A stretch of 64,000 nucleotides of DNA from Kitasatospora phosalacinea (GCF_000717185.1 NZ_JNYE01000024.1:13539-77538), one strand, 5' to 3'. Shown: positions 1 to 9,334, numbered from the stretch's first letter. Numbers and translations are program-made. Notes: generated by a model not told the origin, from the sequence alone.

Positions 1-348
1 GGGCACCGCCGTCCGGGGGCGCGGCCCGCCCGGGGGGCGGCGGACGCGGGGAGCGGCGGAGCGGGCCGGTGCGTGTCGGCCCGTCAACCCAGCGTATCGG
101 CCGCCACGGACGCCCGCCTGAGCTGCGGGGGCGTGCCCCCGAACGAGTGGGGAGGTGCGTCCGAACGAGTGCCCGGGGCACGTATCCTTCGGGGGGCGAC
201 GCGCACCACCCCCGCGCGCGCCCCCGGAACCCGGAGCGACGGCGCTCCGCGCTCCGCGTACCACGTGCACACCCGCACCGTCCGGGCCGCGCCGCCACAC
301 CCCGGCCCGGCGATGCCCCGCGGCGCCTTGCCACAGGAGACCCCTGCC
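1..348. other. Upstream region without a recognised gene
   Basis: Very GC-rich leader before the MFS gene. Open frames cross it in several phases, as expected at this base composition, but none has family character. The reading frame of the transporter is open from 73, but recognisable transporter sequence starts only after the ATG at 349, so I treat this stretch as non-coding upstream DNA that probably carries the promoter. Confidence 0.5.
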
Positions 349-1674
349 ATGGCGGACCTCTCCCCCGCCGGCCCCGGCCTGAGCACCGCTCAGTACGCCG
401 GCCGCCGACTGTCGGAGGCCCTGCTTCCGCTGGAACTCGCGCCCCGCAAGCAGCTCCAGCTCTCCGCGATCAGCCGCTGGAACGCGCTGCGCGGCATCCG
501 CGTCGGCCTGGTCGCCGCCGCCCTGCTGCTGATGCTGATCGGCGCGAACCTCGCCACCCCGCTCTACCCGGTGCTCCAGCAGCGCCTCGGGCTGAACCCG
601 CTCGACACCACGGTCCTGTTCACGGTCTACGTGTTCGCGCTCGTCCCGGTGCTCGCCGCGGTCGGCCACTGGTCGGACCACCTCGGGCGGCGCGCCCTGA
701 TCCTGCCCGCGGTCGCGCTCGCCGCCGCCGGGGACGCCGTCTTCGCCACCGCCGGGTCCTTCTGGCAGCTGGCCGCCGGACGGGCCGTGCAGGGCGTCGC
801 GGTCGGCCTGTCCACCGGCGCGGCCGGCGCCGCCCTCGGCGACCTGCTGCCCGACCGGCCCACCCTGGCCGCCAAACTCACCCTGGCCTGCTCCGCGGGC
901 GGCGTCGCCCTCGGCCCGCTGGTCGGCGCCGCGCTCACCAACGACGCGGACCCGCTGCTCGGCCCGTTCCTGCCGCACGCCGTCGCGCTGCTCGCGCTGT
1001 GCGTCCCGCTCGCCCTGCTGCACCCGCGGATGCCCGGCCCGCACCGGCCCCCGGCCTCCCCGCCGCGCATCACCACCCCCGCCCACCTGCGGCCCCGCCG
1101 CCTGCGGCTGCCCCGCACCGGACGCCGCGAGTTCCTGCTCGCCGCCGCCGCGGGCTTCCTCTCGTACGCGGTCTTCGGCGTCTACCTGGCCCTGGCCCCC
1201 GCCTTCTCCGCCACCCTGCTGCACACCCGCTCCCCGCTCGCGGGCGCCGCCGTCGCCGCCCTGCTGCTCGGCTCGTCCGCCGCCGCCCAGCTGCTCGTCC
1301 CGCCCACCTCCGACCGGGTCGTGGTCGCCGCCGGACTCACCGGCCTCGCCGCGGGCCTCGGCCTGCTCACCGCGGCCACCGCCACCGGCACCCCCGCGCT
1401 GCTCTTCGTCGGCAGCGTCCTGGCCGGCGCCTGCCAGGGCATCGCCTTCCGCTCCCTGTTCACCGCCACCGTCGCCGCCCTCGACCCGGCCCGCCGCGGC
1501 AGCGAACTCTCCGCCCTCTGGGTGGTCGTCTACCTCGGCTCCTCCGCCCCGATCATCGCCGTCGGCGCCCTCGTCCGCTCCTACGGCCTGCTCCCCGCCG
1601 TCACCGCCTTCGCCCTCACCGCCGCCACCGCCGCCCTCGCCCTCGCCGCCACCGTCCTGCACCGCCCCCGCTGA
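349..1674 (+). CDS. MFS transporter (DHA1-like drug/solute exporter)
   Basis: Predicted integral membrane transporter of the major facilitator superfamily, 441 residues, about the usual 12-helix length. The first helix follows a roughly 45-residue cytoplasmic N-terminus. The loop 2-3 signature appears as GHWSDHLGRR (motif A), followed by the motif-B-like GRAVQGVAVG and the motif-C-like stretch SAGGVALGPLVGA, which points to a proton-driven exporter. The frame is open upstream to 73, but I choose ATG 349 because it follows an AGGAGA-type ribosome site (about 335-340) and the upstream translation is low-complexity. Downstream genes are on the other strand, so it is monocistronic. The substrate cannot be read from the sequence. 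Confidence 0.88.
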   Translation: MADLSPAGPGLSTAQYAGRRLSEALLPLELAPRKQLQLSAISRWNALRGIRVGLVAAALLLMLIGANLATPLYPVLQQRLGLNPLDTTVLFTVYVFALVPVLAAVGHWSDHLGRRALILPAVALAAAGDAVFATAGSFWQLAAGRAVQGVAVGLSTGAAGAALGDLLPDRPTLAAKLTLACSAGGVALGPLVGAALTNDADPLLGPFLPHAVALLALCVPLALLHPRMPGPHRPPASPPRITTPAHLRPRRLRLPRTGRREFLLAAAAGFLSYAVFGVYLALAPAFSATLLHTRSPLAGAAVAALLLGSSAAAQLLVPPTSDRVVVAAGLTGLAAGLGLLTAATATGTPALLFVGSVLAGACQGIAFRSLFTATVAALDPARRGSELSALWVVVYLGSSAPIIAVGALVRSYGLLPAVTAFALTAATAALALAATVLHRPR

Positions 1675-1763
1675 CCGGCCCCCACCGGTGGCGGGGACGG
1701 TGCAGGCGACCGCAAGCGAGCCGAAACCGTGACCGGCCCCGCCGCAGGCCCCCGCCACCCGTT

Positions 1764-2342
1764 TCACCCGCCGGTGGCGGACCCCGCGTTGACGCTCCGC
1801 GGTGGCACGCCGCCCACGGCGGGGCGGGGGCCGAGGAGCAGGTCCACCGCGGAACCGGCGATCTCCAGCGCCCTGCCGACGTCCGCGTCCGGAACGCCAC
1901 CGCGCGGGTCCGCGGGCGCGGCGGTGGCAACGGCGGTAGCCGCAGTGGGGCGGGGGCCGGGGCGCTTCCGGGCCGAGGCCGTGGCCGAGCTCGTGGCCCG
2001 GGGCGCGGCCGGTGCGGACGGCACGGCGGACGCGGGCGGCGCGGACGGTGCCGCGGCCACGGGGAGCGGAGCCGGCGCCGGAGCCGGAGCGGAGCCGTCC
2101 TGGGCGGGCGGCACCTCCGGCGCGGCGGAGCCGGGAACCGCCACCGCGGGCCCGCCGTCCGCCCCACCGCCCGCGAGGCCGGCCACGGCCGCACCGCCCC
2201 CGCCGATCAGGACGAGCGCCCCGGCCGCCGCCCCTGCGATCCGCAGCCGTCGGCGCCGCCGCTGCGCGCGCTCGTGCCGCTCGGCCATCGCGGCCCAGTC
2301 CGGCTGCCCGCCCCACTGCCCGCCGTCAGCCCCGACATCCAT
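1764..2342 (-). CDS. Small single-pass membrane protein, Ala/Pro-rich, unknown function
   Basis: Hypothetical protein of about 192 residues. The N-terminus is cytoplasmic with an Arg-rich stop-transfer cluster (AERHERAQRRRRRLR), followed by one hydrophobic helix (about residues 38-60) and a low-complexity Ala/Pro/Gly linker. A short terminal segment (LEIAGSAVDLLLGPRPAVGG) is better conserved in appearance. I recognise no catalytic domain. The frame also has a GTG at 2348. A -10-like TACACT at 2351-2356 on the minus strand lies 8 nt before ATG 2342, favouring ATG 2342, possibly leaderless. It probably sits in the membrane with an extracytoplasmic tail. Confidence 0.6.
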   Translation of the reverse strand: MDVGADGGQWGGQPDWAAMAERHERAQRRRRRLRIAGAAAGALVLIGGGGAAVAGLAGGGADGGPAVAVPGSAAPEVPPAQDGSAPAPAPAPLPVAAAPSAPPASAVPSAPAAPRATSSATASARKRPGPRPTAATAVATAAPADPRGGVPDADVGRALEIAGSAVDLLLGPRPAVGGVPPRSVNAGSATGG

Positions 2343-2388
2343 GGTCACGCAGTGTAGTTCGGCCCGGGACCGCGGGGATCCACGCGAA

Positions 2389-2418
2389 AGGGGCGGGAAC
2401 CCGGAGGTTCCCGCCCCT
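2389..2418 (-). terminator. Terminator of the suf operon
   Basis: Perfect 12-bp stem: AGGGGCGGGAAC (2389-2400), loop CCGGAG, GTTCCCGCCCCT (2407-2418). It lies 21 nt past the stop of the last suf gene. Confidence 0.8.
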
Positions 2419-2438
2419 GTCCGATGCCGGTCCGTCGC

Positions 2439-2870
2439 TCAGACGTTGAAGCCGAGCGCGCGCAGCTGGTCGCGGCCCTCGTCGGTGATCTTGTCGGGGC
2501 CCCACGGCGGCATCCAGACCCAGTTGATCCGCAGGTCCTTGACCAGGCCGTCGGTGGCGGTGCGGGCCTGGTCCTCGATGACGTCGGTGAGGGGGCAGGC
2601 CGCGGAGGTCAGCGTCATGTCGACGGTGGCGGTGTCGTCCTCGTCGATGTGCAGGCCGTAGATCAGGCCGAGGTTGACGACGTCGATGCCCAGTTCGGGG
2701 TCGACGACGTCCATCAGGGCCTCCATGAGGTCCTCGGTGGAGACCGTCCCCGCGCTGGTGAACGCACCGGGGCTGTCGGACGCCCCAGGAGCCCCAGCGG
2801 CCCCGTCGGCCTCGGGAGCCGCAGCCTCCACGCCCTCCACGGCCTCCACGGCCGTCTCGTTCTCGCTCAT
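2439..2870 (-). CDS. Metal-sulfur cluster assembly factor, DUF59/MIP18 family (SufT-like)
   Basis: 143-residue protein with an acidic Ala-rich N-terminal extension (about 40 residues) followed by a complete DUF59 domain: DLMEALMDVVDPELGIDVVNLGLIYG, then the conserved cysteine in LTSAACPLTDVIEDQ, ending in the WMPPWGPDKITDEGRDQLRALGF motif typical of this family in suf operons. DUF59 proteins act as accessory carriers in Fe-S cluster maturation. It is the last gene of the suf operon, 22 nt after sufU, and is followed by a strong terminator. The N-terminal extension is probably disordered. ATG start. Confidence 0.9.
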   Translation of the reverse strand: MSENETAVEAVEGVEAAAPEADGAAGAPGASDSPGAFTSAGTVSTEDLMEALMDVVDPELGIDVVNLGLIYGLHIDEDDTATVDMTLTSAACPLTDVIEDQARTATDGLVKDLRINWVWMPPWGPDKITDEGRDQLRALGFNV

Positions 2871-2892
2871 GAATGCAGTGTCCTATCGGGCG

Positions 2893-3354
2893 TCAGTCGG
2901 TGGTCTCGGTGATCGCGGGCTGGCCGCCGAGCGCCTTGGCGGTGGCGTCCTTCCAGGCCATCCAGCTGAGCAGGGCGCACTTGACCCGGGCCGGGTACTT
3001 GGAGACCCCGGCGAAGGCGACGGCGTCCTCCAGCAGGTCCTCGTCGCCCTCGGACTGGCCCTTGCTCTGCATCAGCTCCAGGAAGGCCTCCTGGATCTGC
3101 TGGGCCTCGCCGACGGACTTGCCGACCACCAGGTCGTTGAGCACGGAGGCGGAGGCCTGGCTGATCGAGCAGCCCTGCGAGTCGTAGGAGACGTCGGCGA
3201 CGACGGCACCGTCGAGCCGCACCCGCAGGGTGATCTCGTCCCCGCAGGTCGGGTTGACGTGGTGGACCTCGGCGTCCCCGTCCCGCAGCCCCTTGCCGTG
3301 GGGGTTGCGGTAGTGGTCCAGGATGATCTCCTGGTACATCGAGTCGAGCTTCAT
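2893..3354 (-). CDS. sufU: Fe-S cluster assembly sulfur-transfer protein SufU
   Basis: SufU, a zinc-dependent sulfurtransferase partner of SufS: it accepts persulfide sulfur from the cysteine desulfurase and passes it to the SufBCD scaffold. 153 residues starting MKLDSMYQEIILDHY. The three ligand cysteines and Asp of the family are visible in NPTCGDE, DSQGCSIS and RVKCALLSW. The SufU-specific insertion between the second and third cysteines (GKSVGEAQQ to ARVKCA) is present, which separates it from IscU. A GTG nine bases upstream (3363) is in frame, but ATG 3354 has the better spaced GAGGTGG site, which overlaps the end of sufS (stop at 3365). Confidence 0.93.
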   Translation of the reverse strand: MKLDSMYQEIILDHYRNPHGKGLRDGDAEVHHVNPTCGDEITLRVRLDGAVVADVSYDSQGCSISQASASVLNDLVVGKSVGEAQQIQEAFLELMQSKGQSEGDEDLLEDAVAFAGVSKYPARVKCALLSWMAWKDATAKALGGQPAITETTD

Positions 3355-3364
3355 CGCAGCCACC

Positions 3365-4627
3365 TCAGCCGAAGAAGTTGCGGACGTGGTGGAGGCCGTC
3401 GATCAGCGCGTCCACCTCGCCGGGCGTGGAGTACAGGTAGAACGACGCCCTGGTGGTCGCCGGAATTCCGTACCGCAGGCAGACCGGCCGCGCGCAGTGG
3501 TGGCCGACCCGGACCGCGATGCCCTGCTCGTCGAGGACCTGGCCGACGTCGTGCGGGTGGATGTCGCCGAGCGTGAAGGAGATCGCCGCGCCGCGGTCGA
3601 CGGCCGTGCGCGGGCCGATGATCCGCAGGTCGGGCACCTCGGCGAGGCGCTCGATGGCGTACGCGGTGATCGCGTGCTCGTGCGCGGCGACCTTGTCCAT
3701 GCCGATCGCCGACAGGTAGTCGATGGCGGCGCCGAGGCCGACGGCCTGGGCGATCGGCGGGGTGCCGGCCTCGAACTTGTGCGGCGCGGGGGCGTAGGTG
3801 GACGAGCCCATGGTGACGGTCTCGATCATCTCGCCGCCGCCGAGGAACGGCGGGAGGTCCTCCAGCAGCTCCTGCCGTCCCCACAGCACGCCGATGCCGG
3901 TGGGGGCGAGCATCTTGTGGCCGGTGAAGGCGACGAAGTCGGCCTCCAGCGCCTGCACGTCGAGCACGGCGTGCGGGGCGGCCTGCGAGGCGTCGATGCA
4001 GACCAGCGCGCCGACGGACTGCGCCTTGCGGACGATCTCCTCCACCGGGTTGACGGTGCCCAGCAGGTTGGAGACCAGCGTCACCGAGACGATCTTCGTC
4101 TTCTCGGTGATCAGCTCGTCGATGTTCGACAGGTCGAGCCGGCCCTCGTCGGTGAGCGAGAACCACTTCAGCTTCGCGCCGGTGCGCTGCGCGAGCAGCT
4201 GCCACGGCACGATGTTGGAGTGGTGCTCCATCTCGGTGATCACGATCTCCGAGTCGGCGTCGACCTTGTACGGCTCCTCGGCCCAGCCCAGCATGTTGGC
4301 GACCAGGTTGAGCGACTCGGAGGCGTTCTTGGTGAAGATCACCTCGTTGCGGCTGGGCGCGTTGACGAAGGCGGCGACCTTGTCGCGGGCGCCCTCGTAC
4401 AGCGCGGTGGCCTCCTCGGCGAGCACGTGCACGCCGCGGTGGACGTTGGCGTTGTGCTGCTCGTAGTAGGCGTTGAGGGCGTCCAGCACCTGGCGCGGCT
4501 TCTGCGAGGTCGCCGCGTTGTCCAGGTACACCAGGGGCTTGCCGTCGTGCAGCTGCCGCGACAGGACCGGGAAGTCCTTGCGGATGGCGTCGGTGTCGAG
4601 GAGTCCGGTCAGATGGGAATGGGTCAC
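3365..4627 (-). CDS. sufS: Cysteine desulfurase SufS (group II)
   Basis: PLP-dependent desulfurase that converts cysteine to alanine and an enzyme-bound persulfide for Fe-S assembly. 420 residues. The PLP lysine is in FTGHKMLAPTG, the cofactor-contacting region is TEMEHHSNIVPWQ, and the catalytic cysteine is in the group-II motif RVGHHCARPVC. The start is GTG 4627, overlapping the sufC stop as GTGA; the open frame upstream is only the antisense-frame shadow of sufC. Translational coupling with sufC and sufU fits a single SUF machine. Confidence 0.95.
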   Translation of the reverse strand: MTHSHLTGLLDTDAIRKDFPVLSRQLHDGKPLVYLDNAATSQKPRQVLDALNAYYEQHNANVHRGVHVLAEEATALYEGARDKVAAFVNAPSRNEVIFTKNASESLNLVANMLGWAEEPYKVDADSEIVITEMEHHSNIVPWQLLAQRTGAKLKWFSLTDEGRLDLSNIDELITEKTKIVSVTLVSNLLGTVNPVEEIVRKAQSVGALVCIDASQAAPHAVLDVQALEADFVAFTGHKMLAPTGIGVLWGRQELLEDLPPFLGGGEMIETVTMGSSTYAPAPHKFEAGTPPIAQAVGLGAAIDYLSAIGMDKVAAHEHAITAYAIERLAEVPDLRIIGPRTAVDRGAAISFTLGDIHPHDVGQVLDEQGIAVRVGHHCARPVCLRYGIPATTRASFYLYSTPGEVDALIDGLHHVRNFFG

Positions 4628-5388
4628 TCGGAAGCGCCGCCCTTCACGTAGCTCTCGTAGCCCTCTTCCTCCAGCTTGTCGGCGAGCTCGGCACCGCCGG
4701 ACTCGACGATCTTGCCGGCCGCGAAGACGTGGACGTAGTCGGGCTTGATGTAGCGCAGGATGCGGGTGTAGTGGGTGACCAGCAGGGTGCCGACCTCGCC
4801 GGTGGAGCGGACCCGGTTGATGCCCTCGGAGACGATCCGCAGCGCGTCGACGTCCAGGCCGGAGTCGGTCTCGTCGAGGATCGCGATCTTCGGCTTGAGC
4901 AGCTCCAGCTGGAGGATCTCGTGGCGCTTCTTCTCGCCGCCGGAGAAGCCCTCGTTGACGTTGCGCTCGGCGAACGCCGGGTCCATGTGCAGGGCGGCCA
5001 TCGCCTCCTTGACCTCCTTGACCCACAGCCGCAGCTTGGGGGCCTCGCCGCGGACGGCGGTGGCGGCGGTGCGCAGGAAGTTGGAGACCGAGACGCCGGG
5101 CACCTCGACCGGGTACTGCATGGCCAGGAACACGCCGGCCCGGGCGCGCTCGTCGACGGACATCTCCAGCACGTCCTCGCCGTCCAGCAGCACCTGGCCG
5201 CCGGTGACGGTGTACTTGGGGTGACCGGCCAGCGAGTAGGCCAGGGTCGACTTGCCGGAGCCGTTCGGACCCATGATCGCGTGGGTCTCGCCCTGCTTGA
5301 CCGTCAGGTCGACGCCGCGCAGGATCTCCCGCGGACCGCCCTCAGCGTTGACGGAGACGTGCAGGTCGCGGATTTCAAGCGTTGCCAT
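4624..5388 (-). CDS. sufC: Fe-S cluster assembly ATPase SufC
   Basis: ABC-type ATPase of the SufBCD scaffold complex, 254 residues, cytoplasmic. Walker A is GPNGSGKST, the signature is GFSGGEKKRHEILQ with the SufC-specific EKKRHE, Walker B is IAILDETDSGLD, and the H-loop is LLVTHYTRIL. Start ATG 5388 (MATLEIRDL) was chosen over an in-frame ATG at 5427 because SufC proteins begin with this strand and the upstream codons overlap the end of the Rieske gene. It has a 7-nt gap to the Rieske gene and a 4-nt overlap with sufS. Confidence 0.95.
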   Translation of the reverse strand: MATLEIRDLHVSVNAEGGPREILRGVDLTVKQGETHAIMGPNGSGKSTLAYSLAGHPKYTVTGGQVLLDGEDVLEMSVDERARAGVFLAMQYPVEVPGVSVSNFLRTAATAVRGEAPKLRLWVKEVKEAMAALHMDPAFAERNVNEGFSGGEKKRHEILQLELLKPKIAILDETDSGLDVDALRIVSEGINRVRSTGEVGTLLVTHYTRILRYIKPDYVHVFAAGKIVESGGAELADKLEEEGYESYVKGGASE

Positions 5389-5395
5389 GGGGTAC

Positions 5396-5713
5396 TCAGT
5401 TCTCCTGGTTGACGGAGACGAGCACATCGTCCCCTTCGATCTTTACGGGGTAGACGGCGACCGGCCTGGTCGCGGGCAGCCCGGACGGCTTGCCGGTGCG
5501 CAGGTCGAAGCTGGAGCCGTGCAGCCAGCACTCGATCATGCAGTCCTCGACCTCGCCCTCGGACAGCGAGACGTTGGCGTGCGAGCAGGTGTCGTTGATC
5601 GCGAACACACCCTCGTCGGTGCGGACGATCGCCACCGGGACGCCGTTCAGCTCCACCTTCTTGGGCACGTCCTCCTGCAGGACGCTCAGCGCGCAGGCCC
5701 GGACGTAGCTCAT
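5396..5713 (-). CDS. Rieske [2Fe-2S] ferredoxin of the suf operon (non-haem dioxygenase ferredoxin type)
   Basis: 105-residue soluble Rieske protein. The two ligand motifs are CSH (in NDTCSHANVSL) and CWLHG (in DCMIECWLHGSSFD), spaced as in bacterial biphenyl-dioxygenase-type ferredoxins; the ending AVYPVKIEGDDVLV is also family-typical. Actinobacterial suf operons regularly carry this gene between sufD and sufC, and it is presumed to be an electron carrier for cluster assembly or a cluster recipient, though its role there is not proven. The start overlaps the sufD stop as ATGA (5710-5713). Confidence 0.92.
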   Translation of the reverse strand: MSYVRACALSVLQEDVPKKVELNGVPVAIVRTDEGVFAINDTCSHANVSLSEGEVEDCMIECWLHGSSFDLRTGKPSGLPATRPVAVYPVKIEGDDVLVSVNQEN

Positions 5714-6936
5714 GCCACGGTCTCTTCCAGCTCGGCCTCGATCTTCTCCAGCAGCCGGTCCTGGATCTCGGCGACGCCGATCTGCTGGACCAGCTCGGCG
5801 AAGAAGCCGCGCACCACCAGGCGGCGGGCCTCGTCGGCCGGGATGCCGCGGGACTGCAGGTAGAACAGCTGCTCGTCGTCGAAGCGGCCGGTCGCCGAGG
5901 CGTGGCCGGCGCCGACGATCTCGCCGGTCTCGATCTCCAGGTTCGGGACGGAGTCGACCCGGGCGCCGTCGGTGAGCACCAGGTTGCGGTTGAGCTCGTA
6001 GGTGTCGGTGCCGAGCGCGGCCGCGCGGATCAGCACGTCGCCGATCCACACCGCGTGCGCGTCCTGGCCCTGGAGGGCGCCCTTGTAGGCGACGTTGGAG
6101 CGGCAGTGCGGGGTGTCGTGGTCGATCACCAGGCGGTGCTCCAGGTGCTGCCCGGCGTCCGCGAAGTACAGGCCGAACAGCTCGGCCTCGCCGCCGGGGG
6201 CGGCGTAGTTGACCCGGGGGTGCAGGCGCACCACGTCGCCGCCGAAGGTGACGACCACCGACTTGAACGAGGCGTCCCGGCCGACCAGCGCGTTCTGCTG
6301 GGCGACGTGCACCGCGTCCCGCTCCCAGTCCTGGACGGAGACGAAGGTCAGCTTGGCGCCGTCGCCGACCAGCAGGTCGACGTTGGCGGCCCGGGTGCCG
6401 GTGCCGGTGTGGTTCAGCACCACGACGGCCTCGGCGAACGGCTTGACCTCGACCACCAGGTGGGCGAAGGCGGTGCCGCCCTCGCCGTGCACGTCGATCC
6501 GGACCGGCTCGGTGAGCACCGTCTCCTTGGGGACGGTCACCACCAGGGCCTGCTCGAAGGCGCTGAACGCCTGCGCGGCGACCCGGTCCACCGGGGTGCC
6601 GGCCTTGCCGACCCGGGCGTCGTCGCGGCCGACCAGCTCGGAGGTGACGCCCTCCGGCAGGCCCAGCTCGATCTTGTCCTCGCCGCGCGCCGCCTCCAGC
6701 GCCTTGCCGTCGTGCAGCCCGCCGAGGCGGTGCAGCGGGGTGAACCGCCAGTCCTCCTCGCGGCCGGTCGGCACCGGGAAGTCGGCGACGTCGAAGGACG
6801 GCTTGACGGCGACCCGGGCGTCGATCGGCTGCCGGACGGTGTCGCGCCCGGTGCCCGGGCCGGCGAGCTGCGCGCCGGCGGTGCCGACCTCGATCGAGCC
6901 GGCGGTGGTGGAGCCGGGGGTGTTCTGCTCAGCCAT
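5710..6936 (-). CDS. sufD: Fe-S cluster assembly protein SufD
   Basis: SufD subunit of the SufBC2D scaffold, 408 residues. It forms the beta-helix core that pairs with SufB and holds the nascent cluster. Visible landmarks are the N-terminal DWRFTPLHRLGG (the RxxEDWRYT-type motif), the beta-helical centre and the C-terminal GAGHASATGRFDDEQLFYLQSRGI, which carries the conserved histidine of the SufB-SufD interface and is followed by ARRLVVRGFFAE. It begins MAEQNTPGST, 57 nt after sufB, with the stop overlapping the next gene by 4 nt. Confidence 0.94.
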   Translation of the reverse strand: MAEQNTPGSTTAGSIEVGTAGAQLAGPGTGRDTVRQPIDARVAVKPSFDVADFPVPTGREEDWRFTPLHRLGGLHDGKALEAARGEDKIELGLPEGVTSELVGRDDARVGKAGTPVDRVAAQAFSAFEQALVVTVPKETVLTEPVRIDVHGEGGTAFAHLVVEVKPFAEAVVVLNHTGTGTRAANVDLLVGDGAKLTFVSVQDWERDAVHVAQQNALVGRDASFKSVVVTFGGDVVRLHPRVNYAAPGGEAELFGLYFADAGQHLEHRLVIDHDTPHCRSNVAYKGALQGQDAHAVWIGDVLIRAAALGTDTYELNRNLVLTDGARVDSVPNLEIETGEIVGAGHASATGRFDDEQLFYLQSRGIPADEARRLVVRGFFAELVQQIGVAEIQDRLLEKIEAELEETVA

Positions 6937-6993
6937 GGCTGTTCGTGTTGCTCTCTTTCGGGAATGGTCGACGGGCGGCGGGGCTGACGGGCG

Positions 6994-8406
6994 TCAGCCG
7001 ACCGCACCCTCCATCTGCAGCTCGATCAGCCGGTTCAGCTCCAGCGCGTACTCCATCGGCAGCTCGCGGGCGATCGGCTCGACGAAGCCGCGCACGATCA
7101 TCGCCATCGCCTCGGTCTCGCTCAGGCCGCGGCTCATCAGGTAGAAGAGCTGGTCCTCGGAGACCTTGGAGACGGTCGCCTCGTGGCCCATCGACACGTC
7201 GTCCTCGCGGACGTCCACGTACGGGTAGGTGTCCGAGCGGGAGACGGTGTCCACCAGCAGCGCGTCGCACAGCACGTTCGACTTGGCGCCGTGCGAGCCC
7301 TCGCCGATCTCGATCAGGCCGCGGTAGGAGGTGCGGCCGCCGCCGCGCGCCACCGACTTGGAGACGATGTGCGAGGAGGTGTTCGGCGCCATGTGGACCA
7401 TCTTCGCGCCGGCGTCCTGGTGCTGGCCCTCGCCCGCGAAGGCGATCGACAGGGTCTCGCCCTTGGCGTGCTCGCCCATCAGGTAGACGGCCGGGTACTT
7501 CATGGTGACCTTGGAGCCGATGTTGCCGTCGATCCACTCCATGGTCGCGCCCTCGTACGCCACGGCGCGCTTGGTGACCAGGTTGTAGACGTTGTTCGAC
7601 CAGTTCTGGATGGTCGTGTAGCGGCAGCGGCCGCCCTTCTTGACGATGATCTCGACGACCGCGGAGTGCAGCGAGTCCGAGGAGTAGATCGGCGCGGTGC
7701 AGCCCTCGACGTAGTGGACGTAGGCGTCCTCGTCGACGATGATCAGCGTCCGCTCGAACTGGCCCATGTTCTCGGTGTTGATCCGGAAGTAGGCCTGGAG
7801 CGGGATGTCCACGTGCACGCCCTTCGGCACGTAGATGAACGACCCGCCGGACCACACCGCGGTGTTCAGCGCGGCGAACTTGTTGTCGCCGGCCGGGATG
7901 ACGGTGCCGAAGTACTCCTTGAAGAGCTCCGGGTGCTCCTTGAGCGCGGTGTCGGTGTCCAGGAAGATGACGCCCTGCTCCTCCAGGTCCTCGCGGATCT
8001 GGTGGTAGACGACCTCGGACTCGTACTGGGCGGCGACACCGGCGACCAGGCGCTGCTTCTCCGCCTCCGGGATGCCCAGCTTGTCGTAGGTGGCCTTGAT
8101 GTCGGCGGGCAGGTCCTCCCAGGACTCGGCCTGCTTCTCGGTCGAGCGGACGAAGTACTTGATGTTGTCGAAGTCGATGCCCGACAGGTCGGAGCCCCAG
8201 GTCGGCATCGGCTTCTTGCCGAACAGCTTGAGGCCCTTGAGGCGGAGGTCCAGCATCCACTCGGACTCGTTCTTCTTCGCCGAGATGTCGCGGACGACCG
8301 CCTCGCTCAGACCGCGCTTGGCGGTGGCGCCGGCGGTGTCCGAGTCGGCCCAGCCGTACTCGTACGTGCCGAGGCCTTCGAGCTCGGGGTGTGCGATGTC
8401 AGTCAT
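6994..8406 (-). CDS. sufB: Fe-S cluster assembly protein SufB
   Basis: SufB, the cluster-building subunit of SufBC2D, 470 residues. It is nearly textbook: [11 protein letters not shown] start, the central beta-helix with [19 protein letters not shown] (cluster cysteine region), [13 protein letters not shown], and the C-terminal [21 protein letters not shown]. The start ATG 8406 overlaps the sufR stop as ATGA, so regulator and first structural gene are translationally coupled. A small perfect hairpin (GGCTGAC-GGGC-GTCAGCC, 6982-6999) straddles the stop codon and may protect or attenuate the sufB-sufD message. Confidence 0.95.
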   Translation of the reverse strand: MTDIAHPELEGLGTYEYGWADSDTAGATAKRGLSEAVVRDISAKKNESEWMLDLRLKGLKLFGKKPMPTWGSDLSGIDFDNIKYFVRSTEKQAESWEDLPADIKATYDKLGIPEAEKQRLVAGVAAQYESEVVYHQIREDLEEQGVIFLDTDTALKEHPELFKEYFGTVIPAGDNKFAALNTAVWSGGSFIYVPKGVHVDIPLQAYFRINTENMGQFERTLIIVDEDAYVHYVEGCTAPIYSSDSLHSAVVEIIVKKGGRCRYTTIQNWSNNVYNLVTKRAVAYEGATMEWIDGNIGSKVTMKYPAVYLMGEHAKGETLSIAFAGEGQHQDAGAKMVHMAPNTSSHIVSKSVARGGGRTSYRGLIEIGEGSHGAKSNVLCDALLVDTVSRSDTYPYVDVREDDVSMGHEATVSKVSEDQLFYLMSRGLSETEAMAMIVRGFVEPIARELPMEYALELNRLIELQMEGAVG

Positions 8407-9260
8407 GCGAGGTTCCTCCGCGCGGACGAGCCGTTTTCGATGGGGGACGTACCGGCAGTCGGCGCGGCACCGGGCGTCCGGGAGGACGACGGTGCGGCAC
8501 CGGGTGCCGGCACATACGTGGTGCAGACCCCGTCGCCGTGGGCGATGGTGGCCAGCCGTTGCACATGGGTGCCCAGGAGCTGGGAGAAGACCTCGGTCTC
8601 CGCCTCGCAGAGCTGCGGGAACTGCTCGGCGATGTGCGCGACCGGGCAGTGGTGCTGGCAGAGCTGGGCGCCGGCCGGTGCGGCGGGCGCAGCGGCGGCG
8701 GACGGGACGCGCCGCACCGTGGCAGCGTACCCGTCGGCACTGAGGGCCTCGGCCAGTGCCTCGGCGCGCCGCCCGGCGGCGGCCGCGGTCAGGGCGTCCC
8801 GGTAGCGCTCGCCCTGCTTGGCGAGCCGGGCCCGGGCGAAGGCGGCGACCGCCTCCTCGCCCGCGCTGCCGCCGCCGGCCGTCTCGGAGATCCAGCGCAG
8901 CGCGTCGGCGGCGAGCTGGTCGTAGGCCTGGTAGAAGGCGTCGCGCCCGCCGTCGGTGAGCGCGAAGACCTTGGCCGGGCGGCCCCGGCCGCGGCTGCCG
9001 TGGACCCGCTGCTCGCGGGACTCCACCAGCCCGGCGGCGGCGAGGCCGTCCAGGTGGCGGCGGACCGCGGCGGCGGTCAGGCCGAGGCGGCTGGCCAGGT
9101 CGGCGGCCGAGGAGGGGCCGTGGTCGAGGATCGAGCGGGCGACCCGGTCCCGGGTCGCCAGGTGGCCCTCGAAGAGCACCTCCGTCGCCGTCGCGGGCAC
9201 GGCGCAGCCGGGAGCGTCGGGCTCCCGGCGCCGGGCTTCGTGCTCGCGGATGTTTTTCAC
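8403..9260 (-). CDS. sufR: Fe-S-sensing transcriptional regulator SufR (ArsR/winged-helix type)
   Basis: Repressor of the suf operon: a winged-helix DNA-binding domain ([38 protein letters not shown], then the wing [16 protein letters not shown]) and a C-terminal part with clustered cysteines ([20 protein letters not shown], and GVC about 30 residues further) that in the family hold a redox-sensitive cluster. The frame is open to 9308, but I place the start at GTG 9260 ([11 protein letters not shown]): a SufR operator and -10 lie just upstream, and residues before this Val would be encoded by the operator itself. About 285 residues. The C-terminus is Ala/Pro/Ser-rich. It is first gene of the operon and overlaps sufB by 4 nt, which fits autoregulation. 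Confidence 0.85.
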   Translation of the reverse strand: MKNIREHEARRREPDAPGCAVPATATEVLFEGHLATRDRVARSILDHGPSSAADLASRLGLTAAAVRRHLDGLAAAGLVESREQRVHGSRGRGRPAKVFALTDGGRDAFYQAYDQLAADALRWISETAGGGSAGEEAVAAFARARLAKQGERYRDALTAAAAGRRAEALAEALSADGYAATVRRVPSAAAAPAAPAGAQLCQHHCPVAHIAEQFPQLCEAETEVFSQLLGTHVQRLATIAHGDGVCTTYVPAPGAAPSSSRTPGAAPTAGTSPIENGSSARRNLA

Positions 9261-9273
9261 AACACGATTGTTG
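9260..9273 (-). promoter_or_regulatory. SufR operator CAAC-N6-GTTG overlapping the sufR -10
   Basis: CAACACGATTGTTG is an exact copy of the SufR half-site arrangement CAAC-N6-GTTG known from other SufR systems. On the minus strand the same bases contain a -10-like AACAAT (9272-9267), exactly 6 nt ahead of the GTG start at 9260, with a weak -35 TTGTTT 18 nt upstream. Bound SufR would cover both the promoter and the start codon. Confidence 0.82.
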
Positions 9274-9334
9274 CGTAATTCGTCGGCCGGAAACAAGCCG
9301 TGATCCACGCCTCACCGGTGTCGTCCATCACGAA

